Assembly: GCF_018866325.1 (NCBI RefSeq)
Contig: NZ_CP076457.1
Coordinates: 5,801,001 to 5,865,000, forward strand
Length of the DNA: 64,000 nucleotides
Source of the DNA: Streptomyces sp. YPW6
GTDB taxonomy: Bacteria > Actinomycetota > Actinomycetes > Streptomycetales > Streptomycetaceae
Direction: 5' to 3'
Under the pieces are notes generated by a model. The model had not been told where the DNA came from, ran no database searches, and saw only the letters and a program-made list of their open reading frames with translations. The position numbers were made by a program, and so were the translations under genes. Shown piece by piece: positions 41,315 through 49,743 of the stretch. Numbering within the stretch: position 1 is the first letter of the stretch; each line of letters begins with the position of its first letter.

Positions 41315-41388
41315 GGGTATGCGGGCGGACCAGAGGCGTGCAGGGATTTTCCCTGCGACTCCGTGAGGCGTCACGCGATGATCGCCGT

Positions 41389-42141
41389 ATGACGAAACCC
41401 GTGCAGGCCCGGTCCTTCGACGCCATCGCCGCCGCCTACGACGCCCACCGCCCCTCCTACCCGCCCGCCCTGTTCGACGCCGTCGAGGAGCTGGCCGGGG
41501 TGGAGCTCGCCGGAGCCCGGGTCGCGGACGTCGGAGCGGGCACCGGACTCGGCACGGCCCGGCTGTACGAGCGCGGGGCCCGGGTCACCGCGGTGGAACC
41601 GGGCGACGGCATGGCCGAGCAGTTCGCCCGCAGCCTGCCGGATGTGCCCGTGGTCCGGGGTGACGGGAACAGCCTGCCCCTGCGGACCGGTTCGATGGAC
41701 CTGATCACGTACGCCCAGTCCTGGCACTGGACCGACCCCGCCCGCTCGGTCCCCGAGGCCCGGCGGGTGCTGAGGCCCGGCGGGGCGCTCGCCCTGTGGT
41801 GGAACGACGGCGACCCGTCCGTGGAGTGGCTGGTCGACCAGGAGAACCGGATGCGGGTCTTCTTCGGGGCGGAGGTCCCGGCCGTCCCGAACCGCCGGGG
41901 CCGCTTCCGGGCCGCACTGCCCGACGGGCTCGGCTTCCGCACCCGGCAGGTGGCGTGGAGCCGCCGCGTACCGCTGGACGCGCATATCGCCAACATGGCC
42001 ACCCACTCCGACTTCCTGATCGGCGACCCGGCGGCGGTCCGCGACTTCTTCGACCGCGAACGAGCCCTGCTGGCCGACCTGTTCCCGGACGGCCAGGTCG
42101 AGGAGGCGTATCTCGTGAGTCTTGCCACAGCCCACCCGTAG
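41389..42141 (+). CDS. Class I SAM-dependent methyltransferase
   Basis: The 250-aa protein begins SFDAIAAAYDAHRPSYP, typical of this subgroup, followed by motif I VADVGAGTGLGTARL, the acidic loop ending VTAVEP, and SWHWTDPARSVPEARRVLRPGG. It methylates an unknown small molecule. The frame extends 17 codons further up, but this ATG is where the family begins. It is divergent from the hydrolase operon. Confidence 0.87.
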   Translation: MTKPVQARSFDAIAAAYDAHRPSYPPALFDAVEELAGVELAGARVADVGAGTGLGTARLYERGARVTAVEPGDGMAEQFARSLPDVPVVRGDGNSLPLRTGSMDLITYAQSWHWTDPARSVPEARRVLRPGGALALWWNDGDPSVEWLVDQENRMRVFFGAEVPAVPNRRGRFRAALPDGLGFRTRQVAWSRRVPLDAHIANMATHSDFLIGDPAAVRDFFDRERALLADLFPDGQVEEAYLVSLATAHP

Positions 42142-42168
42142 CACCGCTTCCGGGTGCAGGATGGGCCG

Positions 42169-42657
42169 ATGGCGACAGAACCGGAAGGGCGAGGCGCGCG
42201 GCGCGTCGCAGCAACGGCGGTGGTCCTGGTGGGATGTCTGCTCCTGGCCGGGTGCAGCACGGAACCGGCCGACGACCACGGCGGCCGGCCGCGGCCCACG
42301 CCGAAGCCGGCCGCGACGGGCACGCTGGAGGAGCTGGCGCAGCAGGCCGGCTGCGACCCGAACGTACAGACCGACGCCGCCGAGCTCCGCCAGGCCAACT
42401 GCACGACCGATGAAGGCCGTTACGTCCTCACCACCTTCGCCACCGACCGCGGGCAGCGGGAGTGGATCAACGAGGCCAAGGACTACGGAGGTTCGTACCT
42501 CGTCGGGCGGCGCTGGGTGGCCGTCGGCGAACCGGACGTGGTCGCGGCGCTGCGCGGCCGGCTCGGCGGGACAGTGGAGACCGCCTCGCCTCACCACTCG
42601 GGGAACAGTGGCGGAGGGGGGAGCGAGGACGGGCACTCCGGTCACAGCACGAGCTGA
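42169..42657 (+). CDS. Small lipoprotein
   Basis: The 162-aa protein has a signal peptide ending in the lipobox LLAGC (about residue 29), a Pro-rich linker, a small domain with two Cys (GCDPN and ANCTT) and a Gly/Ser/His-rich tail. It is anchored on the outer face of the membrane. The function is not recognised. It follows the methyltransferase gene by 27 nt. Confidence 0.72.
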   Translation: MATEPEGRGARRVAATAVVLVGCLLLAGCSTEPADDHGGRPRPTPKPAATGTLEELAQQAGCDPNVQTDAAELRQANCTTDEGRYVLTTFATDRGQREWINEAKDYGGSYLVGRRWVAVGEPDVVAALRGRLGGTVETASPHHSGNSGGGGSEDGHSGHSTS

Positions 42658-42688
42658 CCGCGCAGGTACACGGGGGCCGCGCGCCGCG

Positions 42689-44203
42689 TCAGCGGCAGCG
42701 GCGGCCGTCGTTGATGCACCGCACCATCTTCTTCATCAGCCGGTCGTCGAAGACGTTGATGAAGTCACCGTGATCGGTGACCGGCTTGTGCAACTGCTCG
42801 GGGAAGGAGTCCACGGCGAAGCCGGGCCCCGGCGGAACGTCGTAGACGATGCGCTGCACCAACTGCGGCACCGCCCGGAATCCTCGCGGGCACCGCCCGT
42901 CGTCCCGCGCGAACGCCACATGGGTGCGGTGGTTGGCGCTGTCGGTGTTCTGCCCGTCCCAGCAGCTCTGGAAGGCGAACGTCCGCACGACCTGACTGCC
43001 CTCGGGGCAGATCGGATACTTGTCCTTCACCTGGCGGTCCTCGAATCCGGTGCAGCTCCACGAGGCGTTGGCATTGGCGTCGCCGTTGGTGAACGCCTTC
43101 GCGTCCCCGGTGATGATCCGCAGGAAGCGCGGCATCGCGGTGACTCTGCCGACAGGCGAGCCGACGAACTTCAGCGTCACCTGGGACGGGGTCTGGATCT
43201 CGCCGACGTTCTGGTCCCGGCCGCCGCCGTCCGCGTCCACGTCGTCCTCGTTCTGCCCGTTCTGCAGACGCAGGACCGGCCAGTAGTAGGTCGACCGGTC
43301 GCCCTGGTTACGGCAGGTGGTCGCGCCGTTCGCCAGATCGTCGTCGCTCGCGAAGGCGTCGTTGGCCTGGTTGCCGATGTAATCGTGCATATGGTGCGCG
43401 CCGTTGCTCACGCCGGGCGCGACGATGACGTTGTCCGGGTTGAACTTCCCGTTCTCATTGCGGCCGCAGTCGGTGGTGAAGGTCCCCCGGGACGCCCCGC
43501 GGCGCTTGCGGGGCCGGTCCACGTTGGGCTGGACGGACCGGATGTCGACGAAATCGGCGGCCACGGGCCCGTTGCCGCCCTGGCCCTCGTCCTGTCCGGG
43601 GCCTTCGCCCCGGCCGGGATCCTGGCCCTGGTCCCGGCCGTTGTCACCGTCGCTGCGGCCGTCGTCCTGACCGCCGCCGCGACCACCGTTCCCGTCACCG
43701 GGGCCGTCGCCGCCTGCGCCGCGGCTGTCGTCGGAGCGCAGGCTGCACCCGGCGAGGCTCTCCAGCCCCGCAGGCCGCTCGCCCACGCGCCCGATCGCGA
43801 TGCCGATGCGGTCGAGGCTCGCCGCCCGCTTGCTGCGCAACGGGCCGAGCAGGGCGTTCTCCGCCAGCCCGGGATCCCGGGCCATCTCCTCCTTCCGGTC
43901 CGCGAACTGCCGGTAGGCCTCGGTGATCTGGGTGTCCATCGCCGCGAGTTCGCGGTCGACCTCCCGGCGCGCCTCGTCCGGCACCTCGGGCAGTCCGTCG
44001 ACGGCTTCGGGACAGTCGATGGTGGACAGCTGGCGGCCCGCGTTCTGCGTGCGGGTGGGCGGAGAAGAACCGGACGGTCCTTCTCCCGCGGAGGCGTAGA
44101 CATTGACCGCGACCAGCCCGCCTCCCCCCAGGATCAGGGCTGCGGAGGCGGCGATGGCCCGGTTGGCCAGCGTGGAACGTTTCTTGCGCGATGTGCGTCG
44201 CAT
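42689..44203 (-). CDS. Secreted DUF1996 protein
   Basis: The 504-aa protein has an N-terminal hydrophobic helix (about 15-37) after a basic start, a helical stretch, a long Gly/Asp/Gln-rich linker (about 160-215) and a DUF1996 domain (about 235-500) with DFVDIRSVQPNVDRP, NGAHHMHDYIGN, YYWPVLRL and SCWDGQNTDSANHRTHV. The conserved His residues suggest a metal site; DUF1996 is frequent in fungi and actinomycetes and has no agreed function. The ATG after GAGGAG is chosen over a longer frame. The gene is convergent with the lipoprotein gene. Confidence 0.82.
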   Translation of the reverse strand: MRRTSRKKRSTLANRAIAASAALILGGGGLVAVNVYASAGEGPSGSSPPTRTQNAGRQLSTIDCPEAVDGLPEVPDEARREVDRELAAMDTQITEAYRQFADRKEEMARDPGLAENALLGPLRSKRAASLDRIGIAIGRVGERPAGLESLAGCSLRSDDSRGAGGDGPGDGNGGRGGGQDDGRSDGDNGRDQGQDPGRGEGPGQDEGQGGNGPVAADFVDIRSVQPNVDRPRKRRGASRGTFTTDCGRNENGKFNPDNVIVAPGVSNGAHHMHDYIGNQANDAFASDDDLANGATTCRNQGDRSTYYWPVLRLQNGQNEDDVDADGGGRDQNVGEIQTPSQVTLKFVGSPVGRVTAMPRFLRIITGDAKAFTNGDANANASWSCTGFEDRQVKDKYPICPEGSQVVRTFAFQSCWDGQNTDSANHRTHVAFARDDGRCPRGFRAVPQLVQRIVYDVPPGPGFAVDSFPEQLHKPVTDHGDFINVFDDRLMKKMVRCINDGRRCR

Positions 44204-44278
44204 GGGACTCCTCTGCTTCGAGGGAGAAGCGTGACGTCCCATACGGACGCGGAGCCCGGCTCGTTCATCGTCCCCCGA

Positions 44279-44824
44279 CTAGGCTGCAAATGCGGCTAGT
44301 TGCTCGTCCACCGGGGCTCCTGTGAGCCGGTTGGCCAGGGTTGACAGGGTGTACGCGCCGATGCCCAGCACCACTTCGAGGGCGTTCTGCCCGGTGTAGC
44401 CGTACGAGAGGAAGTCCCGCAGGTCCGCGTCGTCGACCGCACCCGCCGAGGCGAGCACCGCCAGGGCGAAACGGCGTACGGCGTCCAGATGTTCATCCGG
44501 CAGCGGGGCCTCCGTGCCGTGCCGCAGGGCGGCGATCAGTGCCGGGTCGGCGTGCAGGGCGGTCAGTTTCGCGGTGTGCATCGCCACGCAGACGTGGCAG
44601 TCGTTGCGGGTGGCCATCGTCATGACGACGATCTCGCGGGAGAGTGCGTCCAGCGTGCAGGCCTCGAAGATCGCGCTGATCTTCAGGAAGCCGTCGAGGG
44701 CGTGGGGCGAGGCGGCGAGCCGGGCGACGGCGGCGGGCCGGTAGCCGAGACGCTCCGTCACGGCCTCCATGGCGCGCCGTGATGCGGGTGGGGCGGTTTC
44801 AGGGGTGAGATCGGCAAAGGGCAT
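44279..44824 (-). CDS. AhpD-like carboxymuconolactone decarboxylase-family protein
   Basis: The 181-aa alkylhydroperoxidase-fold protein has the redox pair in NDCHVCVAMHTAKL (about 94-107). Such proteins reduce peroxides or take part in thiol relay. It is divergent from a MarR regulator with overlapping control sites and is probably repressed by it, as in many oxidative-stress pairs. A second CMD-family gene lies at 55.3 kb next to a MocR regulator. Confidence 0.85.
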   Translation of the reverse strand: MPFADLTPETAPPASRRAMEAVTERLGYRPAAVARLAASPHALDGFLKISAIFEACTLDALSREIVVMTMATRNDCHVCVAMHTAKLTALHADPALIAALRHGTEAPLPDEHLDAVRRFALAVLASAGAVDDADLRDFLSYGYTGQNALEVVLGIGAYTLSTLANRLTGAPVDEQLAAFAA

Positions 44825-44843
44825 GGCGAACCTCGCACAAGGA

Positions 44844-44891
44844 TAGGGTCGACAACATGGTTGACGAAAAAAAGGTAAACCAGGTTGTCGA
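44844..44891. promoter_or_regulatory. MarR promoter and half-sites
   Basis: TAGGGT lies 7 nt before the marR ATG. Three related octamers surround the start: TCGACAAC (44849-44856), GTTGACGA (44860-44867) and GTTGTCGA (44884-44891). The outer two are exact inverted copies. They could hold MarR dimers and block both divergent genes. Confidence 0.6.
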
Positions 44892-45351
44892 ACACCGCAA
44901 CGGCTTCGAGCTGCCGCTGCTGCTCTTCGCCGGCTTCCGCTCGGTCATCGACGCCCTGCACCGGGACCTCGCCGAGCACGGACACCCCGAGGCCCGGCCC
45001 GCGTACGGCTTCGCCCTCCAGGCGGTGGGGCGCGACGGCGCGGCCATCAGTGAGATCGGGCGGCGCCTCGGGGTCTCGAAGCAGGCGGCCGGGAAGACCG
45101 TCGAGAAGCTGGAGGCCCTCGGTTACGTGGAGCGCGCCGCGGACCCCGCCGACGGCCGGCGCACCCTGATCCGCCTCACCCCGTACGGCGTCGACCTGCT
45201 GGTCCGGTCCGCCGAGGGCTTCGACCGGCTGCGGGCGGACTGGGCCCGGACGCTGGGCGAGGACCGGCTGGACGCCCTGGAGCAGGACCTCCGCACGATG
45301 GCCCCGGGCGGCGCGTTCCGGCTGGACGCGGCGGGCTGGTTCACGGGCTGA
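44857..45351 (+). CDS. MarR-family regulator
   Basis: The 164-aa protein has a winged helix at about 60-125 (ISEIGRRLGVSKQAAGKTVEKLEALGYVERAADPADGRRTLIRLT), preceded by a dimer helix. It likely senses oxidants or phenolic ligands and controls itself and the divergent AhpD-like gene. The transcript is probably leaderless. Confidence 0.88.
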   Translation: MVDEKKVNQVVEHRNGFELPLLLFAGFRSVIDALHRDLAEHGHPEARPAYGFALQAVGRDGAAISEIGRRLGVSKQAAGKTVEKLEALGYVERAADPADGRRTLIRLTPYGVDLLVRSAEGFDRLRADWARTLGEDRLDALEQDLRTMAPGGAFRLDAAGWFTG

Positions 45352-45354
45352 ACA

Positions 45355-45440
45355 GGGCCGGGAGCCCGGCCCCGTGCGGCGGATCCGTCAGCCCGGCCCC
45401 GTGCGGGGGGGCCGTGGGCCGGCCCCGTGCCGCGGAGCCG
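45355..45440. terminator. Hairpin and 28-bp repeats between convergent marR and response regulator genes
   Basis: GGGCCGGG-AG-CCCGGCCC (45355-45372) forms a compact stem. CCCGGCCCCGTGCGG-type segments then recur about every 28 nt, three times. Confidence 0.55.
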
Positions 45441-45464
45441 GGGGCCGCCCGCGCGTAGCGGCCC

Positions 45465-46112
45465 TCAGCCGCGGTCCAGATACGCGAGCACCGCCAGCAC
45501 CCGGCGGTTGTCGTCGTCCGACGGGGGCAGGTCCAGCTTCCCGAAGATGTTCGACGTGTGCTTGGCGACCGCCCGTTCCGTGATGACCAGCTGCGCGGCG
45601 ATGGCCGCGTTCGACCTGCCCTGTGCCACCAGCTCCATCACCTCCCGCTCGCGCGGCGTGAGGCCGCCGATCGGCCGGTCCTGCGAACGGCGCGACAGCA
45701 GCTGGGAGATGACCTGCGGATCCATCGCCGTACCGCCCGCCGCCACCCGCCGTACCGCGTCGATGAACTGGTCCGCGTCGAAGACCCGGTCCTTCAGCAG
45801 ATAGCCCACCCCGCCGTTGCCGTCCGCCAGCAACTCCCGTGCGTACAGCTGCTCCACGTGCTGCGAGAGCACCAGCACCGGAAGCCCCGGCCGGGCCCGG
45901 CGGGCGGCCAGCGCGCACTGGAGCCCCTCGTCCGTGTGCGACGGCGGCAGCCGGACGTCGACGACGGCGACGTCCGGTTCCAACTCCGCCAGAGCCTTGC
46001 TCAGTTCGGGCCCGGTCTCCACAGCCGCGGCGATCTCGAAGTCGTACGCCTCCAGCATGCGCACCAGGCCGTCGCGCAGCAGGAAGAGATCTTCGGCTAG
46101 GACAACGCGCAA
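45465..46112 (-). CDS. NarL/LuxR-type response regulator
   Basis: The 215-aa protein has a receiver domain with phospho-acceptor D52 in VAVVDVRLPP and the acidic pair in VVLAEDLFLL. A LuxR-type helix-turn-helix at about 150-205 contains LTPREREVMELVAQGRSN and ERAVAKHTSNIFGKL. The start is a TTG within the end of the kinase gene, 16 nt overlap, with GGAGA upstream; no ATG or GTG fits the family N-terminus. It is coupled to the kinase gene. The target genes are unknown. Confidence 0.9.
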   Translation of the reverse strand: MRVVLAEDLFLLRDGLVRMLEAYDFEIAAAVETGPELSKALAELEPDVAVVDVRLPPSHTDEGLQCALAARRARPGLPVLVLSQHVEQLYARELLADGNGGVGYLLKDRVFDADQFIDAVRRVAAGGTAMDPQVISQLLSRRSQDRPIGGLTPREREVMELVAQGRSNAAIAAQLVITERAVAKHTSNIFGKLDLPPSDDDNRRVLAVLAYLDRG

Positions 46113-47365
46113 GGGATCTCCATGGTCACCAGGGTGGGACCGCCCGGGGGACTGCTGACGGCCAGGACGCCGTCGAATGTACCCAGTCGCCGCTCGACTC
46201 CGCTCAGACCCGAGCCCGGTCCCACCGCCGCACCGCCCCGGCCGTCGTCCGTCACGGAGATCCGCAGCATCCCCTCCGCATGGTGCAGATCCACGTACAC
46301 CCGCTCCGCCTCCGCGTGCTTCACCGTGTTCGTCAGGGCCTCGCTGACCGCGAAGTACGCCGCCGACTCCACCGGGGCCTCCGCCCGGCCCGGGAGCTCC
46401 ACCGTCACCTCGGAGGCGACCGGCAACCGCAGCGCCAGCGCCCGGACCGCGTCGCCGAGCCCCCGCTCCGCGAGGACCGGCGGATGGATGCCCCGGACCA
46501 GGTCGCGCAGTTCGGTGAGTGCCTCCGCCGACGACTCCCGGGCCGTCGCCAGCAGTCTCTTCGCCTGGGCCGGGTCCTTCTCGATCAGCGCCTCGATCGT
46601 GCCCAGGTTCATGCCCATCGCGACCAGCCGGGCCTGCGCCCCGTCGTGCAGGTCCCTCTCGATACGGCGCAGTTCGGCGGCGGCGGTGTCCACGGCCTCG
46701 TGCCGGGTCTCGGTCAGCCGCTCGACGCGCTGCGCCAGCTCCTCGCCCCGGACCGGGGCCAGGACCGTACGGGCCAGCAGGAAGTGCGCCCGCAGCAGCG
46801 GTCGTGAGGCCCGCTTCCCCAGGTGGAAGAGCACCACCCCCAGCGCCAGGGCCGCGATGCCCGTCGCCTGGCTGTCCACCGGCACGAATCCGTACCAGTA
46901 CGGATCGTCCTGGAACACCCGCCACAGCCCCGCCGCCAGGACGAGCCCCTCCACCGGGTAGATCATCAGGCCCGCCGCCAGGACCGCCAACACCGTCCCG
47001 GCCGTCATGTCCATCAGCAGCCACTGCAGATCCCGCCAGGTCGCCGGATCCTTCAGCATCAGCGTGGTGCGCTCCACCTGGCCGGTGACACCCGGCCGCA
47101 GGTCCTTCGGGAAGGGCCGGTACGGGACCGGAATCCGCACGTCCGACCAGGTCATCGCCCACAGCCGCCGCTGGTTGGCGTGCTTGCGCACCGCCGCCAG
47201 CACCACCGGGGTGGTGAACACGCCGACGCCCAGCAGGATGAACGAGATCGAGAGCACCGCGAGCACGAACAGGGTGATGGACACCGCGAGACCGGCCACG
47301 GACAGGAACAGCCCCCGCCCCGCCGCCAGTGCCGACGGCCCCAGCCGCCCCGAGAACACCTTCAT
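46097..47365 (-). CDS. DesK/NarX-like sensor histidine kinase
   Basis: The 422-aa membrane kinase has two pairs of helices in the N-terminal 190 residues, a HisKA_3 box ERDLHDGAQARLVAMGMNLG with the phospho-His, and an HATPase domain with SEALTNTVKHA and VTDDGRGG ending at about 420. It lacks a large extracellular domain, so it probably senses a membrane or cell-wall signal. It phosphorylates the response regulator encoded next, whose TTG lies inside this gene. Confidence 0.92.
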   Translation of the reverse strand: MKVFSGRLGPSALAAGRGLFLSVAGLAVSITLFVLAVLSISFILLGVGVFTTPVVLAAVRKHANQRRLWAMTWSDVRIPVPYRPFPKDLRPGVTGQVERTTLMLKDPATWRDLQWLLMDMTAGTVLAVLAAGLMIYPVEGLVLAAGLWRVFQDDPYWYGFVPVDSQATGIAALALGVVLFHLGKRASRPLLRAHFLLARTVLAPVRGEELAQRVERLTETRHEAVDTAAAELRRIERDLHDGAQARLVAMGMNLGTIEALIEKDPAQAKRLLATARESSAEALTELRDLVRGIHPPVLAERGLGDAVRALALRLPVASEVTVELPGRAEAPVESAAYFAVSEALTNTVKHAEAERVYVDLHHAEGMLRISVTDDGRGGAAVGPGSGLSGVERRLGTFDGVLAVSSPPGGPTLVTMEIPCALS

Positions 47366-47543
47366 CGCGATCTCTCTCCCCTCACCCGGGCCGGGCCGAT
47401 CCCCGGTCCGGATGCCAGTCTCACCCGGGCCGGCCCCGCCGCGGCAGCCGGTCCGCCACCCGAAGGGGGTGTACCTGGCACCACCCCGCATCCGCCTCCT
47501 GCGCCTCTACGACCGGGGCCGACGACGGGGGCGGACCGGCCGG

Positions 47544-48218
47544 TCAGGGCGCGTACTTGTAGCCGACCCGGCGGACCGTCTGGATGGAACGCCGGTGCTC
47601 CGCGCCCAACTTGCGGCGCAGCCGGGCGACATGGACGTCCACGGTGCGCCCGTCGCCCACATGGCCGTAGCCCCACACCGTCGTCACCAACTGGTCGCGG
47701 GTGTGGACCCGGTGCGGATGCGCGACCAGATGGGCCAGCAACTCGAACTCCAGATACGTGAGATCGAGGGCGACGCCGTCGACGGAGGCCGTACGCCGGT
47801 CGGCGTCGATCCGGACCGGACCCGCCGCCCCCCTCTCGGCACCGGCACCGGCGGGAGCAGGGGTGCCGGAGCCCGTGCCGGGCGGGGCCCCGGCGGCGGC
47901 CCCCGCCGGCGCGGACGCCTGGTCGGCCGGCACGAGCACCAGATAACCGATCATCGGCGGCCGGCCGGGCAGCGAGGGCAGAGTGTGCGGCGGGGCGGGC
48001 AGCAGGGTGGCCCCGGGCGGGAGGAGGTGTGCCACGTCGGCCGGGGCCGCGACATCGTCGCGGTCGACCGCGCGCAGCCGGTGCCGGTTCGGGTGAGGGG
48101 GAGTGGGGGAGGGCAGGGAACGGGCGGGGACGGAGCGGGCGGTGGGACGGGCCGCAGCGGGCGCCGGGGACGCCGCGGTGGCGGCGGATGCGGCGGAGAA
48201 GGTACGGGTGTTCGCCAT
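47544..48218 (-). CDS. Winged-helix (OmpR/PhoB-type) DNA-binding protein without receiver
   Basis: The 224-aa protein has a C-terminal OmpR-type winged helix (about 133-223) with LTYLEFELLAHLVAHPHRVHTRDQL and DVHVARLRRKLG. The N-terminal half is Ala/Pro-rich and has no phosphorylation site, only a short hydrophobic strand region (about 85-100). It is close to GlnR in this DNA-binding fold. It lies downstream of glnII and a 39-residue ORF on the same strand. The signal is unknown. Confidence 0.83.
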   Translation of the reverse strand: MANTRTFSAASAATAASPAPAAARPTARSVPARSLPSPTPPHPNRHRLRAVDRDDVAAPADVAHLLPPGATLLPAPPHTLPSLPGRPPMIGYLVLVPADQASAPAGAAAGAPPGTGSGTPAPAGAGAERGAAGPVRIDADRRTASVDGVALDLTYLEFELLAHLVAHPHRVHTRDQLVTTVWGYGHVGDGRTVDVHVARLRRKLGAEHRRSIQTVRRVGYKYAP

Positions 48219-48297
48219 GGGTCAGCTCTTTCGCGCGAGGAGTCGTCAGGGACGGACGTACGTCGTGCGCGCGGACCGAGGGCCGGGGTGAGCGGCT

Positions 48298-48417
48298 TCA
48301 GTGGGCCCGCGCGATCCACGCGCGGCAACACACCCGGTCGAAATCATGGTGCTGACGGGAAGGCCAGAACGGTTCGAGGTCGCTGCGACCCGACGCGATG
48401 TTCTGGAAGCTGGCCAT
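48298..48417 (-). CDS. 39-residue small protein, possible leader peptide
   Basis: This short ORF starts with ATG 6 nt after GGGAGG, a strong ribosome site, and encodes MASFQNIASGRSDLEPFWPS and then a part with the Cys pair DFDRVCCRA before the stop. It lies 79 nt before the winged-helix gene and 146 nt after glnII ends. The clean ribosome site and compositional difference from shadow ORFs argue that it is real. The Cys-Cys pair near the end recalls cysteine-responsive leader peptides of Streptomyces; a free small protein is the alternative. Confidence 0.6.
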   Translation of the reverse strand: MASFQNIASGRSDLEPFWPSRQHHDFDRVCCRAWIARAH

Positions 48418-48511
48418 GCCTCCCATTGAAGCAGACATCGCGACGGTGCGTCAGACTCCTCTCGCCCCTCGATACGTCCCGAGGCGTCACGTTCCTGCCC
48501 CAGGACCCGGA

Positions 48512-48541
48512 AGGGGCCCGCCGGTGCTCCGGCGGGCCCCT
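48512..48541 (-). terminator. glnII terminator
   Basis: A perfect 13-bp stem with loop TGCT (plus-strand reading) lies 22 nt after the glnII stop codon, which separates glnII from the small ORF and winged-helix gene. Confidence 0.88.
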
Positions 48542-48563
48542 CCGTACAGACGCGGCGTCGGGA

Positions 48564-49607
48564 TCAGACCTGGTCGGCCTTCTCCAGCGCGGTGCAGCAG
48601 GTGTCGACGATCAGCCGCGTGACGACGTACGGGTCGACGTTGGCGTTCGGCCGGCGGTCCTCGATGTACCCCTTGCGGTCCTGCTCGACCTGCCACGGGA
48701 TGCGGACCGAGGCGCCGCGGTTGGAGACGCCGTAGCTGTACTCGTTCCACGGGGCGGTCTCGTGCAGACCGGTGAGGCGGTCGTCGATGCCCGCGCCGTA
48801 GTTCTTCACGTGGTCCATCGGCTTGGAGCCCTCACCCAGCGACTCGCACGCGGTGATGATCGCGTCGTAGCCCTCGCGCATCGCCCTGGTGGAGAAGTTG
48901 GTGTGCGCGCCGGCGCCGTTCCAGTCGCCCTTGACCGGCTTCGGGTCCAGCGTCGCGGAGACGTTGAAGTCCTCGGCGGTGCGGTAGAGCAGCCAACGGG
49001 CCACCCACAGCTGGTCGGATACCTCCAGCGGGGACAGCGGACCCACCTGGAACTCCCACTGGCCGGGCATCACCTCGGCGTTGATGCCGGAGATCCCGAG
49101 CCCCGCCGCGAGGCAGTTGTCGAGGTGCTTCTCCACGATCTCGCGGCCGAAGATCTCGTCCGCGCCCACCCCGCAGTAGTAACCGCCCTGCGCGGCCGGG
49201 AAACCGCCCTCGGGGAAACCGAGCGGCCGGTGGCCGTCGAAGAAGGTGTACTCCTGCTCGATACCGAAGACCGGAGCCTGGCCCGCGAACTGCTCGGCGA
49301 CCGGACGCAGCGCGGCACGCGTGTTGGACTCGTGCGGCGTCATGTCGATGTTGAAGACCTCGCACAGGACGAGGACGTCGTCGCCGCCGCGGATCGGGTC
49401 CGGACAGGTGAAGACGGGCTTCAGCACCCGGTCGGACGCGTGGCCCTCGGCCTGGTTGGTGCTGGAGCCGTCGAATCCCCAGATGGGAAGATCCGCCACG
49501 TCTCCCGACGGCGCGCCGTCCATGATCTTCGTCTTGGAGCGAAGCTTGGCGGTCGGCTCGGTGCCGTCTATCCAGATGTACTCAGCCTTGAACGTCACGG
49601 ACGCCAT
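48564..49607 (-). CDS. glnII: Glutamine synthetase II
   Basis: This 347-aa GSII-type (eukaryote-like, octameric or decameric) enzyme joins ammonium to glutamate with ATP. Motifs: WGFDGSSTNQAEG (about 43-55), FGIEQEYTFF, GAHTNFSTRAMRE and NRGASVRIPW. It has no adenylylation loop and is not a GlnE target. The start ATG leads to ASVTFKAEYIWIDG, the normal N-terminus. A four-part GlnR box lies 47 nt upstream, so nitrogen limitation should raise its expression. It is the nitrogen-stress partner of glnA. Confidence 0.97.
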   Translation of the reverse strand: MASVTFKAEYIWIDGTEPTAKLRSKTKIMDGAPSGDVADLPIWGFDGSSTNQAEGHASDRVLKPVFTCPDPIRGGDDVLVLCEVFNIDMTPHESNTRAALRPVAEQFAGQAPVFGIEQEYTFFDGHRPLGFPEGGFPAAQGGYYCGVGADEIFGREIVEKHLDNCLAAGLGISGINAEVMPGQWEFQVGPLSPLEVSDQLWVARWLLYRTAEDFNVSATLDPKPVKGDWNGAGAHTNFSTRAMREGYDAIITACESLGEGSKPMDHVKNYGAGIDDRLTGLHETAPWNEYSYGVSNRGASVRIPWQVEQDRKGYIEDRRPNANVDPYVVTRLIVDTCCTALEKADQV

Positions 49608-49653
49608 CCTTTGCGGGTGCAGCGGTCTATGCAGCGCAGCTTGGCAAGAGGCG

Positions 49654-49691
49654 ATTTCCCGTCCGTTGCCCGTGCATGAACCCCGTGTTAC
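49654..49691 (-). promoter_or_regulatory. GlnR box of glnII
   Basis: On the minus strand the half-sites GTAAC, TTCAT, GCAAC and GAAAT are each separated by exactly 6 nt, as in the known gTnAc-n6-GaAAc double box. The second half-site (TTCAT) is weak. Confidence 0.85.
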
Positions 49692-49743
49692 CGAGGTTTC
49701 CTGCGGTTTTCCCGGGGCGGCGGAGGCACCGGAGGCCGCTTCC

